DNA of 64,000 nt from Helicobacter hepaticus ATCC 51449 (GTDB lineage Bacteria; Campylobacterota; Campylobacteria; Campylobacterales; Helicobacteraceae), in contig NC_004917.1 in the NCBI RefSeq assembly GCF_000007905.1, positions 62,001 to 126,000 of the forward strand, written 5' to 3'. Made by a program: the position numbers and the translations under genes. The notes below the pieces were generated by a model, which saw nothing but the letters and a program-made list of their open reading frames with translations, ran no database searches and was not told the origin of the DNA. Shown here piece after piece: positions 42,073-52,543 of the stretch; the first letter of the stretch is position 1; each line of letters opens with the position of its first letter.

Positions 42073-42903
42073 ATGAAACAGCAACTTCTCGCCACAATAC
42101 TTTTCTCTCTTGTGTGCGTATCTCTTCAAGCCAAAACCTACGCAACGGTTGATGGTGTAGCAATTACAGACAAAGATATGGAAATTCTCAAACAAAGTAT
42201 CCCAAACTTCAACTATAATAAGCTTTCTGAGCAAGAAAAAGAAATGCTCATTAATGAGCTTATAAATAGGCAACTTATTCTTAAAGCTGCTAAACAAGAA
42301 AAACTAGATACTTCTAAAGAATATACTGATACCATTAATAGCATTAAAGATAATCTCCTTATTGATTTATGGACAAAAAAACAAGCCAATAGCACGCAAG
42401 TCCCTACAATGAATGATGCTCAACTTCGTAAAATTTACCAAGAAAATGAAGGAGAATTTATTGACCAAGAAGGTAAAGCACGACATATTCTTGTAAAATC
42501 AGAATCTGAAGCAAAAGAAATTATCAAAGAGCTTGATAAAGTAGGTAAAGCAAAGGCAGAAGCGAAATTCATAGAACTTGCAAATGCAAAATCGATTGAC
42601 CCAGCTTCAAAACAACAAAAAAATGGTGGGGATTTAGGCGTATTTAAACGTGCGGGTATGGATCCTATGTTTTCTAAAGCTGCTTTTGACTTAAAACCGG
42701 GCACTTACACAAAAGAGCCTGTTCTTACGCAATTTGGCTATCATATTATCTATCTTGAACGCAAAAGTGAGCCTAAGGTCATTCCCTATAAAGATGCTAA
42801 AAAAATTATTGAAAATAGCATCAAAATGCAAAGTATTCAAGGTGGTATGATGCAAAAGATTCAGGCTTTACGCGCTAAAGCTAAAATCAAAATTACAAAA
42901 TAA
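42073..42903 (+). CDS. Periplasmic peptidyl-prolyl isomerase (PEB4/HP0175 type)
   Basis: A 276-residue SurA/parvulin-like chaperone. A signal peptide (QQLLATILFSLVCVSLQA) is followed by a helical chaperone segment (residues 25-125) and one parvulin domain with KARHILVKSESEA, GGDLGVFKRAGMDPMF and FGYHIIYLERKS. It should fold outer-membrane proteins in the periplasm. The homologous gene precedes fba and efp in H. pylori, and the same order is seen here. Confidence 0.92.
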   Translation: MKQQLLATILFSLVCVSLQAKTYATVDGVAITDKDMEILKQSIPNFNYNKLSEQEKEMLINELINRQLILKAAKQEKLDTSKEYTDTINSIKDNLLIDLWTKKQANSTQVPTMNDAQLRKIYQENEGEFIDQEGKARHILVKSESEAKEIIKELDKVGKAKAEAKFIELANAKSIDPASKQQKNGGDLGVFKRAGMDPMFSKAAFDLKPGTYTKEPVLTQFGYHIIYLERKSEPKVIPYKDAKKIIENSIKMQSIQGGMMQKIQALRAKAKIKITK

Positions 42904-42931
42904 ATCATTTAAAATCAAGAAAGGAGGGGCT

Positions 42932-43855
42932 ATGCTCGTTTCAGGTAGTGAAATATTACTCAAAGCACATAAGGAAGGTTATGGGGTAGGTGCATTTAAT
43001 TTTGTCAATTTTGAAATGCTTAATGCTATTTTTCTTGCAGCAAATGAAGCAAAATCACCTATCATCGTTCAAGCAAGTGAGGGCGCAATTAAATATATGG
43101 GCATTGATATGGCGGTTGGAATGGTTAAGATTCTATCAAATCGCTATCCTCATATCCCTGTGGCGCTCAATCTTGACCACGGCACAAGTTTAGAATCTTG
43201 TCGGAAGGCAGTTGAAGCTGGTTTTACCTCTGTAATGATTGATGCTTCTCATCACTCTTTCAACGAGAATCTAGAAATTACAAAAGAAGTCGTGCAAATG
43301 GCTCACAACAAAGGGGTAAGTGTAGAAGCAGAGCTCGGCAGACTTATGGGCATTGAGGATAATATTTCTGTTGATGAAAAAGATGCGGTGCTTATTAACC
43401 CTGATGAAGCAGAAGAGTTTGTCAAACAAACACAAGTAGATTATCTTGCCCCTGCTATTGGCACAAGCCACGGTGCATTTAAATTTAAAGGTGAGCCAAA
43501 GCTTGATTTTGCAAGGCTACAAGAAGTTAAGCGCAGAACAAATATCCCCCTTGTTTTACACGGCGCAAGTGCTATACCTGATTATGTGCGTGAAGCATTT
43601 TTAGCAACAGGTGGAGATTTGAAAGGAAGCAAAGGTGTGCCATTTGCATTCTTGCAAGAAGCAGTCAAGGGCGGTATCAACAAAGTCAATATTGATACTG
43701 ATTTGCGTATAGCATTTATGGCACAAGTGCGCCTCATAGCTAAAGAAGACCCTACTCAATTTGACTTGCGTAAGTTCTTTGCACCTGCAATGGAAGCAAT
43801 GAAAAAAGTAATAGTGGAAAGAATGGGCATTTTAGGCTCTGCTGGGAAAATTTAA
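42932..43855 (+). CDS. fba: Fructose-bisphosphate aldolase, class II
   Basis: A 307-residue zinc aldolase for glycolysis and gluconeogenesis. Zinc ligands lie in ALNLDHGTSLES, AIGTSHGAFKF and LVLHGASAIPDYV; NKVNIDTDLRIAF binds the phosphate. GVGAFNFVNFEMLNA is the canonical N-terminus. AAAGGAGG precedes the ATG. It is followed by a degraded methyltransferase rather than directly by efp. Confidence 0.97.
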   Translation: MLVSGSEILLKAHKEGYGVGAFNFVNFEMLNAIFLAANEAKSPIIVQASEGAIKYMGIDMAVGMVKILSNRYPHIPVALNLDHGTSLESCRKAVEAGFTSVMIDASHHSFNENLEITKEVVQMAHNKGVSVEAELGRLMGIEDNISVDEKDAVLINPDEAEEFVKQTQVDYLAPAIGTSHGAFKFKGEPKLDFARLQEVKRRTNIPLVLHGASAIPDYVREAFLATGGDLKGSKGVPFAFLQEAVKGGINKVNIDTDLRIAFMAQVRLIAKEDPTQFDLRKFFAPAMEAMKKVIVERMGILGSAGKI

Positions 43856-43876
43856 TTCTCATAAAAAGGAGGATTT

Positions 43877-44111
43877 ATGACAAACTTTATAAAAGCAAAG
43901 TTAGCACGTTTAAAATTAAGTTTAGCAAAAAAAGATATATAGGGAGGGGATGAGCATTTTAGCATCTATTGATTTTTCACGATACAACATTAATCTTATC
44001 GGTATAGAAGATAATTATCCTCAAGATGCTGGTATTTATGAATTTTTAACTGTACGTGGCTTTAGAGAAATTATACAACTTGGCTGTGATAGATTTTTTG
44101 AAAAAATTTAA
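43877..44111 (+). pseudogene. Remnant of an FkbM-family methyltransferase
   Basis: Two short frames fill the 343-nt gap between fba and efp. The first, with AAAAGGAGG ahead of the ATG at 43877, gives MTNFIKAKLARLKLSLAKKDI and stops at 43942. The second (43950-44111, GGAGGGG ahead of its ATG) gives ILASIDFSRYNINLIGIED, then GIYEFLTVRGFREIIQLGCD, the pattern of the C-terminal end of FkbM methyltransferases. The central SAM-binding part is missing. This looks like a deletion remnant of a glycan-type methyltransferase; the second frame could still be translated. Confidence 0.7.
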
Positions 44112-44154
44112 ATATTTACGCCATAAGGTAGTGCTTTAATCTAGGAGTTTATGA

Positions 44155-44160
44155 TATAAT
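44155..44160 (+). promoter_or_regulatory. Extended -10 promoter for efp
   Basis: TGATATAAT on the plus strand, 39 nt upstream of the efp ATG at 44199; AAGGAG follows at 44188-44193. Confidence 0.6.
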
Positions 44161-44198
44161 AAAGCCTTGAAATTCCCTATATTATTTAAGGAGCGTAT

Positions 44199-44762
44199 AT
44201 GGCAATTGGAATGAGTGAACTCAAAAAAGGATTAAAAATTGAAATTGATGGGATTCCATATAGAATTACCGAATATCAACACGTCAAACCCGGTAAAGGC
44301 GCAGCATTTGTGCGAGCAAAAATCAAATCATTCCTTGATGGTAAAGTCATTGAAAAAACTTTTCACGCAGGCGATAAATGTGAAGAGCCAAATCTTCAAG
44401 AAAAAACAATGCAATTCCTCTATCACGATGGTGGTGCGTTCCAATTTATGGATACGACCACTTATGAACAAATCGCATTGAGTGATGACCAAGTAGGCGA
44501 TGTAGCAAAATGGATTATTGATGGACTAAACGTGCAGATTCTATTTCATAATGAAAAAGCTATTTCTGTTGATGTGCCCCTTGTCGTAGAACTCACCATT
44601 ACAGAGACTGCGCCAAATTTCAAAGGAGATACAAGTAGTGGCGGCAAAAAGCCTGCTACGCTTGAAACAGGTGCCGTCGTGCAAGTGCCTTTCCACGTAC
44701 TTGAAGGAGAAAAGATTAAAGTCAATACAGAAACAGGCGAATATCTTGAAAAAGTCAAATAG
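44199..44762 (+). CDS. efp: Elongation factor P
   Basis: A 187-residue EF-P of three beta-barrel domains that relieves ribosome stalling at polyproline stretches. [18 protein letters not shown] carries the modifiable lysine loop; the C-terminal block [20 protein letters not shown] is conserved. Its own promoter and ribosome site are visible. The gene is followed by a bidirectional terminator shared with clpB. Confidence 0.97.
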   Translation: MAIGMSELKKGLKIEIDGIPYRITEYQHVKPGKGAAFVRAKIKSFLDGKVIEKTFHAGDKCEEPNLQEKTMQFLYHDGGAFQFMDTTTYEQIALSDDQVGDVAKWIIDGLNVQILFHNEKAISVDVPLVVELTITETAPNFKGDTSSGGKKPATLETGAVVQVPFHVLEGEKIKVNTETGEYLEKVK

Positions 44763-44782
44763 CTTAAAATCTACACGCATAT

Positions 44783-44807
44783 AAGAGTGAAACATTTTCT
44801 CACTCTT
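44783..44807. terminator. Bidirectional terminator between efp and clpB
   Basis: Perfect 8-bp stem AAGAGTGA/TCACTCTT with a 9-base AT-rich loop, in the gap between convergent genes; an outer TACAC/GTGTA pair can extend it. Confidence 0.65.
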
Positions 44808-44820
44808 TGGTGTAAATTTT

Positions 44821-47400
44821 CTATTCTTTTTCTATATGTGTGCAAATTTCGCCATTTTTAAGCGCAAAATTCACTCTATCACCCTCTTTAATCTCATCAC
44901 GCAAAATCAAATCTGCTAATCTATCCTCAACCTCTTCATATAATGCCCTTTTTAGCGGACGCGCGCCATATACGCTATCAAAGCCTACTTGGGCAATATG
45001 CTCTCTAGCCTCTTGACTAAGGGTAACATTAATACCTTTCTCCAACGCCCTTTTAGCCAAAGACTTAAACATAATATCCACAATTTGAGTAATATCAGCA
45101 AGTCCGAGCGGATTAAACACAACTACATCATCAAGGCGATTTAAAAATTCTGGTTTAAAATACATTTTAAGTGCTTCTTTCACAGCCTTTTGGCGCTCTT
45201 GCTTATCCCCAATCTCCATAATTTTATCACTTGCAATATTGCTTGTTAAAATAATAATCGTATTGCTAAAATCCACGCTCACACCCTTACTATCAGTCAA
45301 TCGCCCATCATCAAGCACTTGCAAAAGGATATTAAACACATCAGGATGGGCTTTTTCCACCTCATCAAAAAGCACAATACTATAAGGTTTACGTCTTATG
45401 GCTTCAGTAAGCACGCCACCTTCTTCATAGCCTACATAGCCCGGAGGTGCTCCTACAAGCCTACTTACAGCGTGTTTTTCCATATATTCACTCATATCAA
45501 TACGCACAAGTGATTTGGCATTATCAAATAAAAACTCTGCTAAAGTTTTTGCACATTGTGTTTTACCTACACCTGTTGGTCCTAAAAATAAAAAGCTCCC
45601 AATAGGGCGAGAGGCATCATTTAATCCGGCTTTATTGCGTTTGATTGCTCTAGCAATGGCTTTTATTGCATCATCTTGTCCTACTACACTTTTGGCAAGT
45701 TCAGATTCTATGCCTAAAATGCGCTCCTTTTGGCTTTGGAGCATTTTTTTAATTGGAATCCCACTCCAGCGACTAACAACTCCCGCAATACTCTCTTGTG
45801 TAACAGCATTTTTAAGCAAAGTGCCATTTTGCTGCATTTCTTCCCATTGTTTATGCAAGGCTGCTTCCTGTGCCTGAATATCAGGGATTTTACCATAATC
45901 AATTTCAGCCGCTTTGTTATAATCTCCACTTCGTTTAGCAAGTTCAGATTCTCTTTTTAGGCTATCAAGCTCCGCTTTTATTGTAGCAATACGCGTAAAA
46001 ACGCTCTTTTCTTGCTCAAATTTGCCCTCTAAGCTCATTTTTTCCTCACGCAAATTCTCCAATTCCTTATCAATCTCTAGCACACGCGCCTCATTGACAT
46101 TTGTTTTTTCCATATTGAGTGCTTGTTTTTCAACTTCAAGATTGGCAATGTGTTTTTTAATCTTGCTTAGCTCTAAGGGTTCAGATTCTATTTGCATCTT
46201 CAGCTCTGCTGCTGCCTCATCAATCAAATCAATCGCCTTATCAGGCAAAAACCTATCGGTAATATATCGACTTGAAAGCTTGGCTGCTGCTACAAGTGCA
46301 GCATCTGTAATATTGACATTATGGTGCGCCTCTAAATTTGGCTTAATCCCTCGCAAAATTTGTAATGCCTCATTAATGCTTGGTTCATTGACATTTATAG
46401 GCTGAAATCGCCGTGTAAGTGCAGCATCTTTTTCAAAATACTTGCGATACTCCTTTAACGTAGTTGCACCAATAGTGTGAAGCTCCCCTCGTGCAAGAGC
46501 AGGTTTAAGTATATTTGCTGCGTCCATACTCCCTTCACTTGCCCCAGCACCCACAATAGTGTGAATCTCATCAATAAATAAAATAATATTTCCAGCTTTT
46601 TTCACTTCATCAACAACATTTTTAAGTCGTTCTTCAAACTCTCCGCGATATTTTGCTCCAGCAATAAGTGCGCTCATATCAAGGGCAATGAGCTTTTTAT
46701 TCTGCAAACTTGTAGGCACAGCCTTTGCCACAATTCGCTGTGCTAAACCCTCTACCACAGCAGTTTTTCCCACACCTGGCTCTCCCAATAAAATAGGATT
46801 ATTTTTACTTTTACGTATGAGAATCTGCATCATTGCATTAATCTCATCATCGCGCCCTATAACAGGGTCAAGAGTGTTTTCTAATGCTTTTTGGGTTAAA
46901 TCAATGCCAAATTTACTTAAAGATTCCAAATTATCATCACCACTTTGAGATTCTATCTTGCTCTCCCCTCTTAGACTTAGTAATGTCTTTTTAAACTCTG
47001 CAATATCCACAAGAGGCTTAAATATAGCTACAAAAGTGCTCTCTTTAAGATTAGCGATTAAAAACATATCTACTGCAATAAAACTATCACCATTCTTAAT
47101 TGCCTCGCCTTGAGCAAGATTAAGCGCACTTGAAAGCTCTTTACTGATACTTAGATTCTCTTTTTGCACCTGTGAGCTTTTGGGAAGTTTATCTACTTCA
47201 CTGCGCGCTTGAAGCTCAAGCGCAGTTTTATCAATATTCATTTTATTCAAAGCCTGATTGAGCACACTTTGATGATTACTTAAAAGCGCCCAATATATAT
47301 GTGCAAGAGAAATTTCTTGATTACTTGAATGTAAGGCAAGCGAAGCTGCACTATCAAGCGTTTCTTTCATTTGGTTTGTTAATTTTTCAAATAAATTCAT
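44821..47400 (-). CDS. clpB: ClpB disaggregase
   Basis: An 859-residue Hsp100 ATPase. Order: N-domain (1-145), AAA1 with [15 protein letters not shown] and [14 protein letters not shown], coiled-coil M domain (about 400-520), AAA2 with [19 protein letters not shown] and [13 protein letters not shown], and a C-terminal small domain. It rescues aggregated proteins after heat or acid stress with DnaK. A textbook TTGACA-17-TATAAT promoter and a HAIR-like motif lie upstream, pointing to heat-shock repression by an HspR-type regulator. Confidence 0.98.
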   Translation of the reverse strand: MNLFEKLTNQMKETLDSAASLALHSSNQEISLAHIYWALLSNHQSVLNQALNKMNIDKTALELQARSEVDKLPKSSQVQKENLSISKELSSALNLAQGEAIKNGDSFIAVDMFLIANLKESTFVAIFKPLVDIAEFKKTLLSLRGESKIESQSGDDNLESLSKFGIDLTQKALENTLDPVIGRDDEINAMMQILIRKSKNNPILLGEPGVGKTAVVEGLAQRIVAKAVPTSLQNKKLIALDMSALIAGAKYRGEFEERLKNVVDEVKKAGNIILFIDEIHTIVGAGASEGSMDAANILKPALARGELHTIGATTLKEYRKYFEKDAALTRRFQPINVNEPSINEALQILRGIKPNLEAHHNVNITDAALVAAAKLSSRYITDRFLPDKAIDLIDEAAAELKMQIESEPLELSKIKKHIANLEVEKQALNMEKTNVNEARVLEIDKELENLREEKMSLEGKFEQEKSVFTRIATIKAELDSLKRESELAKRSGDYNKAAEIDYGKIPDIQAQEAALHKQWEEMQQNGTLLKNAVTQESIAGVVSRWSGIPIKKMLQSQKERILGIESELAKSVVGQDDAIKAIARAIKRNKAGLNDASRPIGSFLFLGPTGVGKTQCAKTLAEFLFDNAKSLVRIDMSEYMEKHAVSRLVGAPPGYVGYEEGGVLTEAIRRKPYSIVLFDEVEKAHPDVFNILLQVLDDGRLTDSKGVSVDFSNTIIILTSNIASDKIMEIGDKQERQKAVKEALKMYFKPEFLNRLDDVVVFNPLGLADITQIVDIMFKSLAKRALEKGINVTLSQEAREHIAQVGFDSVYGARPLKRALYEEVEDRLADLILRDEIKEGDRVNFALKNGEICTHIEKE

Positions 47401-47430
47401 ACTAAACTCCTTAAGTTTTATATGAACTAC

Positions 47431-47460
47431 ATTATATAAGTTTAGTCATTTAATGTCAAG
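47431..47460 (-). promoter_or_regulatory. clpB promoter with HAIR-like operator
   Basis: TTGACA (47454-47459) and TATAAT (47431-47436) with a 17-nt spacer. Bases 47440-47460 read CTTGACA-N7-ACTAAAC on the minus strand, matching the HspR HAIR consensus CTTGAGT-N7-ACTCAAG at 10 of 14 positions and covering the -35. Confidence 0.6.
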
Positions 47461-47546
47461 TTTATTTATAAAATAACTTATAACTTAGCAATCTTATGTC
47501 ATACTTCATAAAAAATATTGAAACGTTCCTATTAAATGCACAGGCT

Positions 47547-48950
47547 TTATTTGCCTAAACAAAATGTGGCAAAAAGCCTATCAAGTAACTCTGCATTTTC
47601 ATAAGGGTGGGTAATTTTACAAATAGATTCTATACAATCTTGTATCTGATATGAAAATAACTCTAACTGCCCTATATCAAGCACATTATGAGCTTTTACA
47701 ATACATTCTAATGCCTTTTTAATACAATCAAGTTGATAACTTGATGTAAGAATCATACTTTCATCTCCATTATGTGTGCTTACAACTTCTTCTAAGCATT
47801 CTAATACTTTTTGCACACCCTCATATTTTGTGCTCAAATGCAAGGGCATACAAAGTAAGGCTTTATTATGTAAGCGAAGTAAATTATGAAGCAACTCTTC
47901 TTCACACTGAAGTGGCAAATCACTTTTGTTTATAATCACAAGAATATATTTGTTTTGGCATTGAGTTTTGAGAATCTCCATAATTGCTTTATCTTCTGCA
48001 TCAAATGGACGTGAACCATCAAAAATAGCAACAATAATATTGCTGCGCATAAGAGCTTCCTTTGTTTTTAATATACCAATTTGTTCAATTTTATCATCAC
48101 TTTCACGAATACCTGCTGTATCAACTATACGCAACAAACTACCCTTAATAGTAAGCATCTCTTCAATAGTATCTCGTGTCGTTCCCTCTATCTCACTTAC
48201 AATCGCACGCTCATATCTTAAAAGCGCATTGAGCAAAGAGCTTTTACCCACATTTGGCTTGCCAATAATGCTTAATGTATAACCCTCAATGATAGATTGT
48301 CGCGTAAGAGAAATGTGATAAATATGCGATAATTCATTTTCAACATACGCTAATTTTTGCTGAATATCTCGTATATAACTTTCTTCTACCTCTTCGCTAT
48401 AATCAATGTGCACTTCACTAAAAGCAAGAATCTCAAGAAGATTTTCACGTGTGCGATTTACAAATGTCCCCAAATCGCCTTTAAGTTGTCGCATAAGAAT
48501 CTTATTTGCCTCAAGACTTTGAGACTGGATAAGCCCAGCAACAGCTTGAACCTGTGCCAAATCTAATCGCCCACCCAAAAAAGCACGTTTAGCAAATTCA
48601 CCTGCTTGAGCCATTCTAGCGCCTAGTTTCAAACAAAGTTGCACAATTGCTCTTGCGCTTACAATACCCCCGTGGCACTGCACTTCACATACATCTTGCG
48701 TCGTATAGCTATATGGTTTTGGAAAATAAAGCACCAAAGCTTCATCAATAGGCATTTGTTGTGCATCATAAATATGGCACAAGTGAGCGTATCTAGGTTT
48801 TAGAGATTCTTTGTGTGTAAGAGCGAGAGCTATATGATAAGCTTTCTCTCCGCTTAAGCGCACAATGCTTATCGCCCCCACACCTATAGGAGTAGCAATA
48901 GCAACAATAGTGCTATCGTCTAAAATCATTGATGATAACGTATTTTTCAT
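47547..48950 (-). CDS. mnmE: tRNA modification GTPase MnmE
   Basis: A 467-residue GTPase that, with MnmG, modifies U34 of certain tRNAs. [20 protein letters not shown] is the N-terminal folate-binding domain; the G domain has [25 protein letters not shown] and INKSDLP; the C-terminal CLGK carries the conserved cysteine. The ATG at 48950 ([12 protein letters not shown]) matches the H. pylori N-terminus; the frame is open to 49061 but lies inside jag. The two genes overlap by 38 nt. Confidence 0.95.
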
Positions 48951-49719
48951 TAGCGTCATTTTGACGCACAGATACATATTTGTCAGGAAATATTTCGCGC
49001 AATTTATTAAGAGCAATATATACCAAAATCCCATCAAGCACTTTGGTTTGAGCCTTACCATTAATCTTAACAGAATCTATAATATCTTTAAGATATATAT
49101 CAATCATTTCTTCTTGATTCTTAAAAAACTCTGCGATTTCAAGACGAAGCGAATAACCATATTTAGGATTTATCCAATTAAAAAGCAAGTATGAGAGTGC
49201 TTTGTAACGATAACCTCTCTCTCCTATAAGCAATGCACAATCGCGTCCATCAATATATACAAAAAGTATATTATTCTCTTCCATTCTTACCTCAAAGCGA
49301 TCAATCTCAAAGGGAAGTAGTGCAAAAAGCTCCTTTATTTCTTTGCAAATTTCTCTTGCATTTGCATCATCATCTTGAGATGGTAGGTCCCATTGTGCCT
49401 CATTTCCCCAAAGCTGCTGCGAAGTAAATTCTTCTTTATCTGTTGCATATTCAGTTATTGAATGATAATCTCTTTTTGCGGTTTGTGTAGATTTAAATCG
49501 CTCTTGTCCCTCTTGTTTTGTATATTTTTCTTTGATGGGCTTTGACAAATTTTTGTGTTTTGATTCCACAACAATAATTGCCTCTTTTTTTCCCAAGCCT
49601 AAAAACCCACTTGAAGGATTTTGCACAATTTCATAGTCCAAATCCGCTACTGAACAACTCAATTCCGTTGATGCCTTAATAAGAGCTGCTTCCAAACTCT
49701 TCTCTACAATTTTTTTCAT
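48913..49719 (-). CDS. jag: Jag/KhpB-like RNA-binding protein
   Basis: A 268-residue protein: an N-terminal Jag_N domain ([28 protein letters not shown]), a charged linker (70-130), a KH-like region ([20 protein letters not shown]) and an R3H-like C-terminus ([19 protein letters not shown] onwards). It sits between yidC and mnmE, as is usual for the gene. It probably binds RNA and affects cell envelope or division genes, by analogy with KhpB. Confidence 0.92.
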
Positions 49720-49721
49720 AA

Positions 49722-51497
49722 CTATCCCCTTTTATTTGTTTTTTCATCGTGATGAGCCGCGATTTCTTTTGCTTTTTTACCCTCCATAATTTTATTTATA
49801 CTTATTTGTTGAATAATAGAAAATACATTATTAATTGTCCAATACAACACAAGCCCTGCAGGAAATGGAAAAATAATAAAGAAAATAGTAAATACCCAAG
49901 GAAGCATTTTAAAGATTTTTTCCTGCATAGGGTCTGTAAAGTTTGAAGGTGTAAGCTTTTGAGAAATATACATACTCACCCCCATTAATACAGGTAACAC
50001 AAAATAGGGGTCTATTGCCGATAAGTCAGTAATCCATAGAATCCACGCTGAACTTTTAAGCTCGACAGCATTGTGCAACACACGATAAATAGCAAAAAAT
50101 ACAGGAATCTGCAAAATCAATGGCAAACATCCACCGAGTGGATTTGCTCCGTGCTTTTTATATAAATCCATCATATGTATTTGTAGCTTTTGTGGGTCAT
50201 CTTTATAACGCGTTTGTAAATCTTTCATTTTAGGTGCTAAATCTTTGAGTTTTTGCATTGATACCATACCCTTATAAGTCAAAGGATAAAGCACTATGCG
50301 AACAATTAGCGTTAATAATACAATCGCCCAACCCCAATTTCCGCACAAATCATATAAATATTCAAGAAGTAAAAAAAGTGGTTTTGCAAAAAATGTGATA
50401 CGCCCATATTCTACTACATCAGTAAGTGTATTCTCAATTCCTTGTAATTCGTGATATTCCTTTGGTCCTATATATCCTGCAAACTCTGCGTCCCCTTCAA
50501 ATCGCACATAAGGCATAGGATTATGTGCATTATCACCGCTCATCACAACATATAAACCTTTTGGGGCATTGCTAAAAAACAAACTTGTATAATACCTATC
50601 CACACTTGCCACAAAGCTAGAAGAGCGAATATCCGCTGCATTTTTGGCTAAATAATCACTACTTGCATCACCATCTTCAAACTTTGTCAAAACACCATCT
50701 ATATTATTACGCGTTATGACTCCACGAAATGCGTAAGTATCAGTATCAGCAGTTGGGCGCATACCATTACTCACAAAATATTCTATATTGGGCTTACTTA
50801 ACTCTAAACGCACATCATAAGCAAGATTAGGGTGAATAGTAAGATATTTTTTAATAACAAGATTACCAAGATTTTGCGTGAGAACAATTTCAACAGGCGC
50901 ATTTTCTAACTTAATGTATGAAATATTTGCTGTATAAGGCGTATCAAAAGCTTGTTGATTGATAGATGTATCACTAAAACGCATTTCCATTGTATGAAGT
51001 TGAGAATCCCCAAAAAGTGGTAATTTATCTCGTTTCTCTTTGTGGGCAGGTTTCATACCAAGCACCTCTCCTATCATTGCAAAAAGGCTAGTTTGCTCGT
51101 GTCGTATAAATTTTTCATCTTTAAGATAGACTTGCTTAATCCTACCAAGGGCATCAATTTCAAGCTCAAACTCATCAGAATCTACACGAGCAATAATTGT
51201 TTGCTTAAGTGAATGTGGCATTTGAGCACTAGAAGAAATCTCATTTTGCACACTTTGTGTGCTATCTTGAATATTTTGATGTGGAGCAACCTGTGTATTT
51301 ATCTCTGTATGAGTGCTTGCTTGAATAGATTCTTGTGTATCTTGCGTATTTTGAGCTGTATGTGCTTGATGAGTATTTTGATGTGGTTTTTGTGGAAAAA
51401 AATACGCATATATTGCAAAAAAGGCAATAGAAAGACCTATTGCTATCAGCACACGCGTGAGGGACATACCATTATCTTGTTCGTTTGGACGATACAT
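49722..51497 (-). CDS. yidC: Membrane protein insertase YidC
   Basis: A 591-residue inner-membrane insertase. One N-terminal helix ([20 protein letters not shown]) is followed by a Gln/Thr/His-rich segment (35-85), a large periplasmic domain (about 90-355) and five C-terminal helices, with the [20 protein letters not shown] and [19 protein letters not shown] blocks. AGAGG precedes the ATG. Order rpmH-rnpA-yidD-yidC-jag-mnmE is the standard one. Confidence 0.97.
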
Positions 51498-51501
51498 AAT
51501 T

Positions 51502-51882
51502 TTAACCTCTTTCTTTATAAGAGAGTGTTTTAATAATATAAACTCGCATTTTATAAGTTTTTTTCAAAACGCATATTATATCTAAAAATCTTGTATTTGT
51601 GTTAGGAACAAACCAATATTTCACATCTTTTGGCATAAATGCAATATCTTTAAACTCTAAATATGCTTGAGGATAGGCGACACCGCCCTCAAAAAACTGA
51701 TTGCAGCTTAAGATTCTTTGCATTGATTTGATACTTGCTTTCAATGGATTATCAAAGCGCAAAAGCCACAATGTATAATCAGAACAGCTTGGATAATACC
51801 GACAAGCCCCAACGCTTAAAGGTGAAAGACACTTTTGATAAAACCTTACAGCCTGTATCAAGGCACAGCGAACTATCCACAT
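51502..51882 (-). CDS. yidD: Membrane protein insertion efficiency factor YidD
   Basis: A 126-residue YidD: an amphipathic N-terminus ([18 protein letters not shown]) and the signature [15 protein letters not shown]. Some YidD proteins stop near residue 80; this one has an extra C-terminal 45 residues ([15 protein letters not shown] to YKERG). It supports Sec/YidC insertion at the inner membrane. It starts 3 nt after rnpA and ends 4 nt before yidC. Confidence 0.93.
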
Positions 51883-51885
51883 ATT

Positions 51886-52326
51886 TTATCCTGCATAATG
51901 ACTTATTTGATGTAAAACGCGAATATTACGAGTTTTTTTTGCATTATACATCTTTATAAAACTTGCAAGTAAATTATTTTTAAGCGTAGCAAAATCCATT
52001 TCTCTTATACCCTCCTTTACAACAATCAGAAAAATCACATCTTTAAAATCTGCGCAATTTTCATAAGCAATAGCTTTTATACGGCGTTTTATAAGATTAC
52101 GCATATATGCTTTGCCAATTTTTCGCGAAACACTTAATCCAAGATGCAATTTTGCATTACGCGATTGAATAGATTGAAATATTCTTTGTTGGCGAAGCGG
52201 ATAAGACTCTCGTATAGATGAAAATTTAAGCATATAAAGCACAAAATCTTTGTGAAAAAATCGTTGAGCATTTCTATAAACAAAATCAAATTCTGCTTTA
52301 TTCTTGAGGGTATCCAACCTTGCCAA
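51886..52326 (-). CDS. rnpA: Ribonuclease P protein component
   Basis: A 146-residue RNase P protein. KLHLGLSVSRKIGKAYMRNL and RNLIKRRIKAI hold the RNA-binding signature. No ATG is near the N-terminus; TTG at 52326 gives ARLDTLKNKAEFDFVYRNA, which aligns with family N-termini, with AGG eight bases before it. It removes 5' leaders from pre-tRNAs with the rnpB RNA. It lies 23 nt after rpmH. Confidence 0.93.
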   Translation of the reverse strand: MARLDTLKNKAEFDFVYRNAQRFFHKDFVLYMLKFSSIRESYPLRQQRIFQSIQSRNAKLHLGLSVSRKIGKAYMRNLIKRRIKAIAYENCADFKDVIFLIVVKEGIREMDFATLKNNLLASFIKMYNAKKTRNIRVLHQISHYAG

Positions 52327-52349
52327 ATATATTTACCTATTGCACAAAA

Positions 52350-52484
52350 CTATACTGAAAGCCTTTTACGACCTTTTGCTCTTCTTGCGTTAATAACACG
52401 CCGACCATTTTTTGTTTTCATTCTTGCACGAAAGCCGTGTGTGCGTTTTCTAGGTGTATTGTGTGGCTGGTAAGTTCTCTTCAT
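52350..52484 (-). CDS. rpmH: Ribosomal protein L34
   Basis: A 44-residue basic protein, [19 protein letters not shown] then [20 protein letters not shown] and a short RLSV tail, an unmistakable L34. The ATG at 52484 follows GAAGGTTAAGAA. First gene of the rpmH-rnpA-yidD-yidC-jag-mnmE group. Confidence 0.97.
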   Translation of the reverse strand: MKRTYQPHNTPRKRTHGFRARMKTKNGRRVINARRAKGRKRLSV

Positions 52485-52514
52485 TTCTTAACCTTCAGAT
52501 AAATTAAACTGGCA

Positions 52515-52520
52515 ATTATG
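52515..52520 (-). promoter_or_regulatory. Extended -10 promoter for rpmH
   Basis: TGGCATAAT on the minus strand, 31 nt upstream of the rpmH ATG. It lies within a short inverted repeat (TTGGCA/TTGCCA) that may also end the motor-pair transcript. Confidence 0.5.
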
Positions 52521-52543
52521 CCAATTTTTTGCTTAAAAAGAAG

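Noticed and set aside
48951-49061. A longer mnmE start at 49061
   Set aside because: The extra N-terminus overlaps jag and lacks family similarity. MKNT at 48950 matches known MnmE N-termini.
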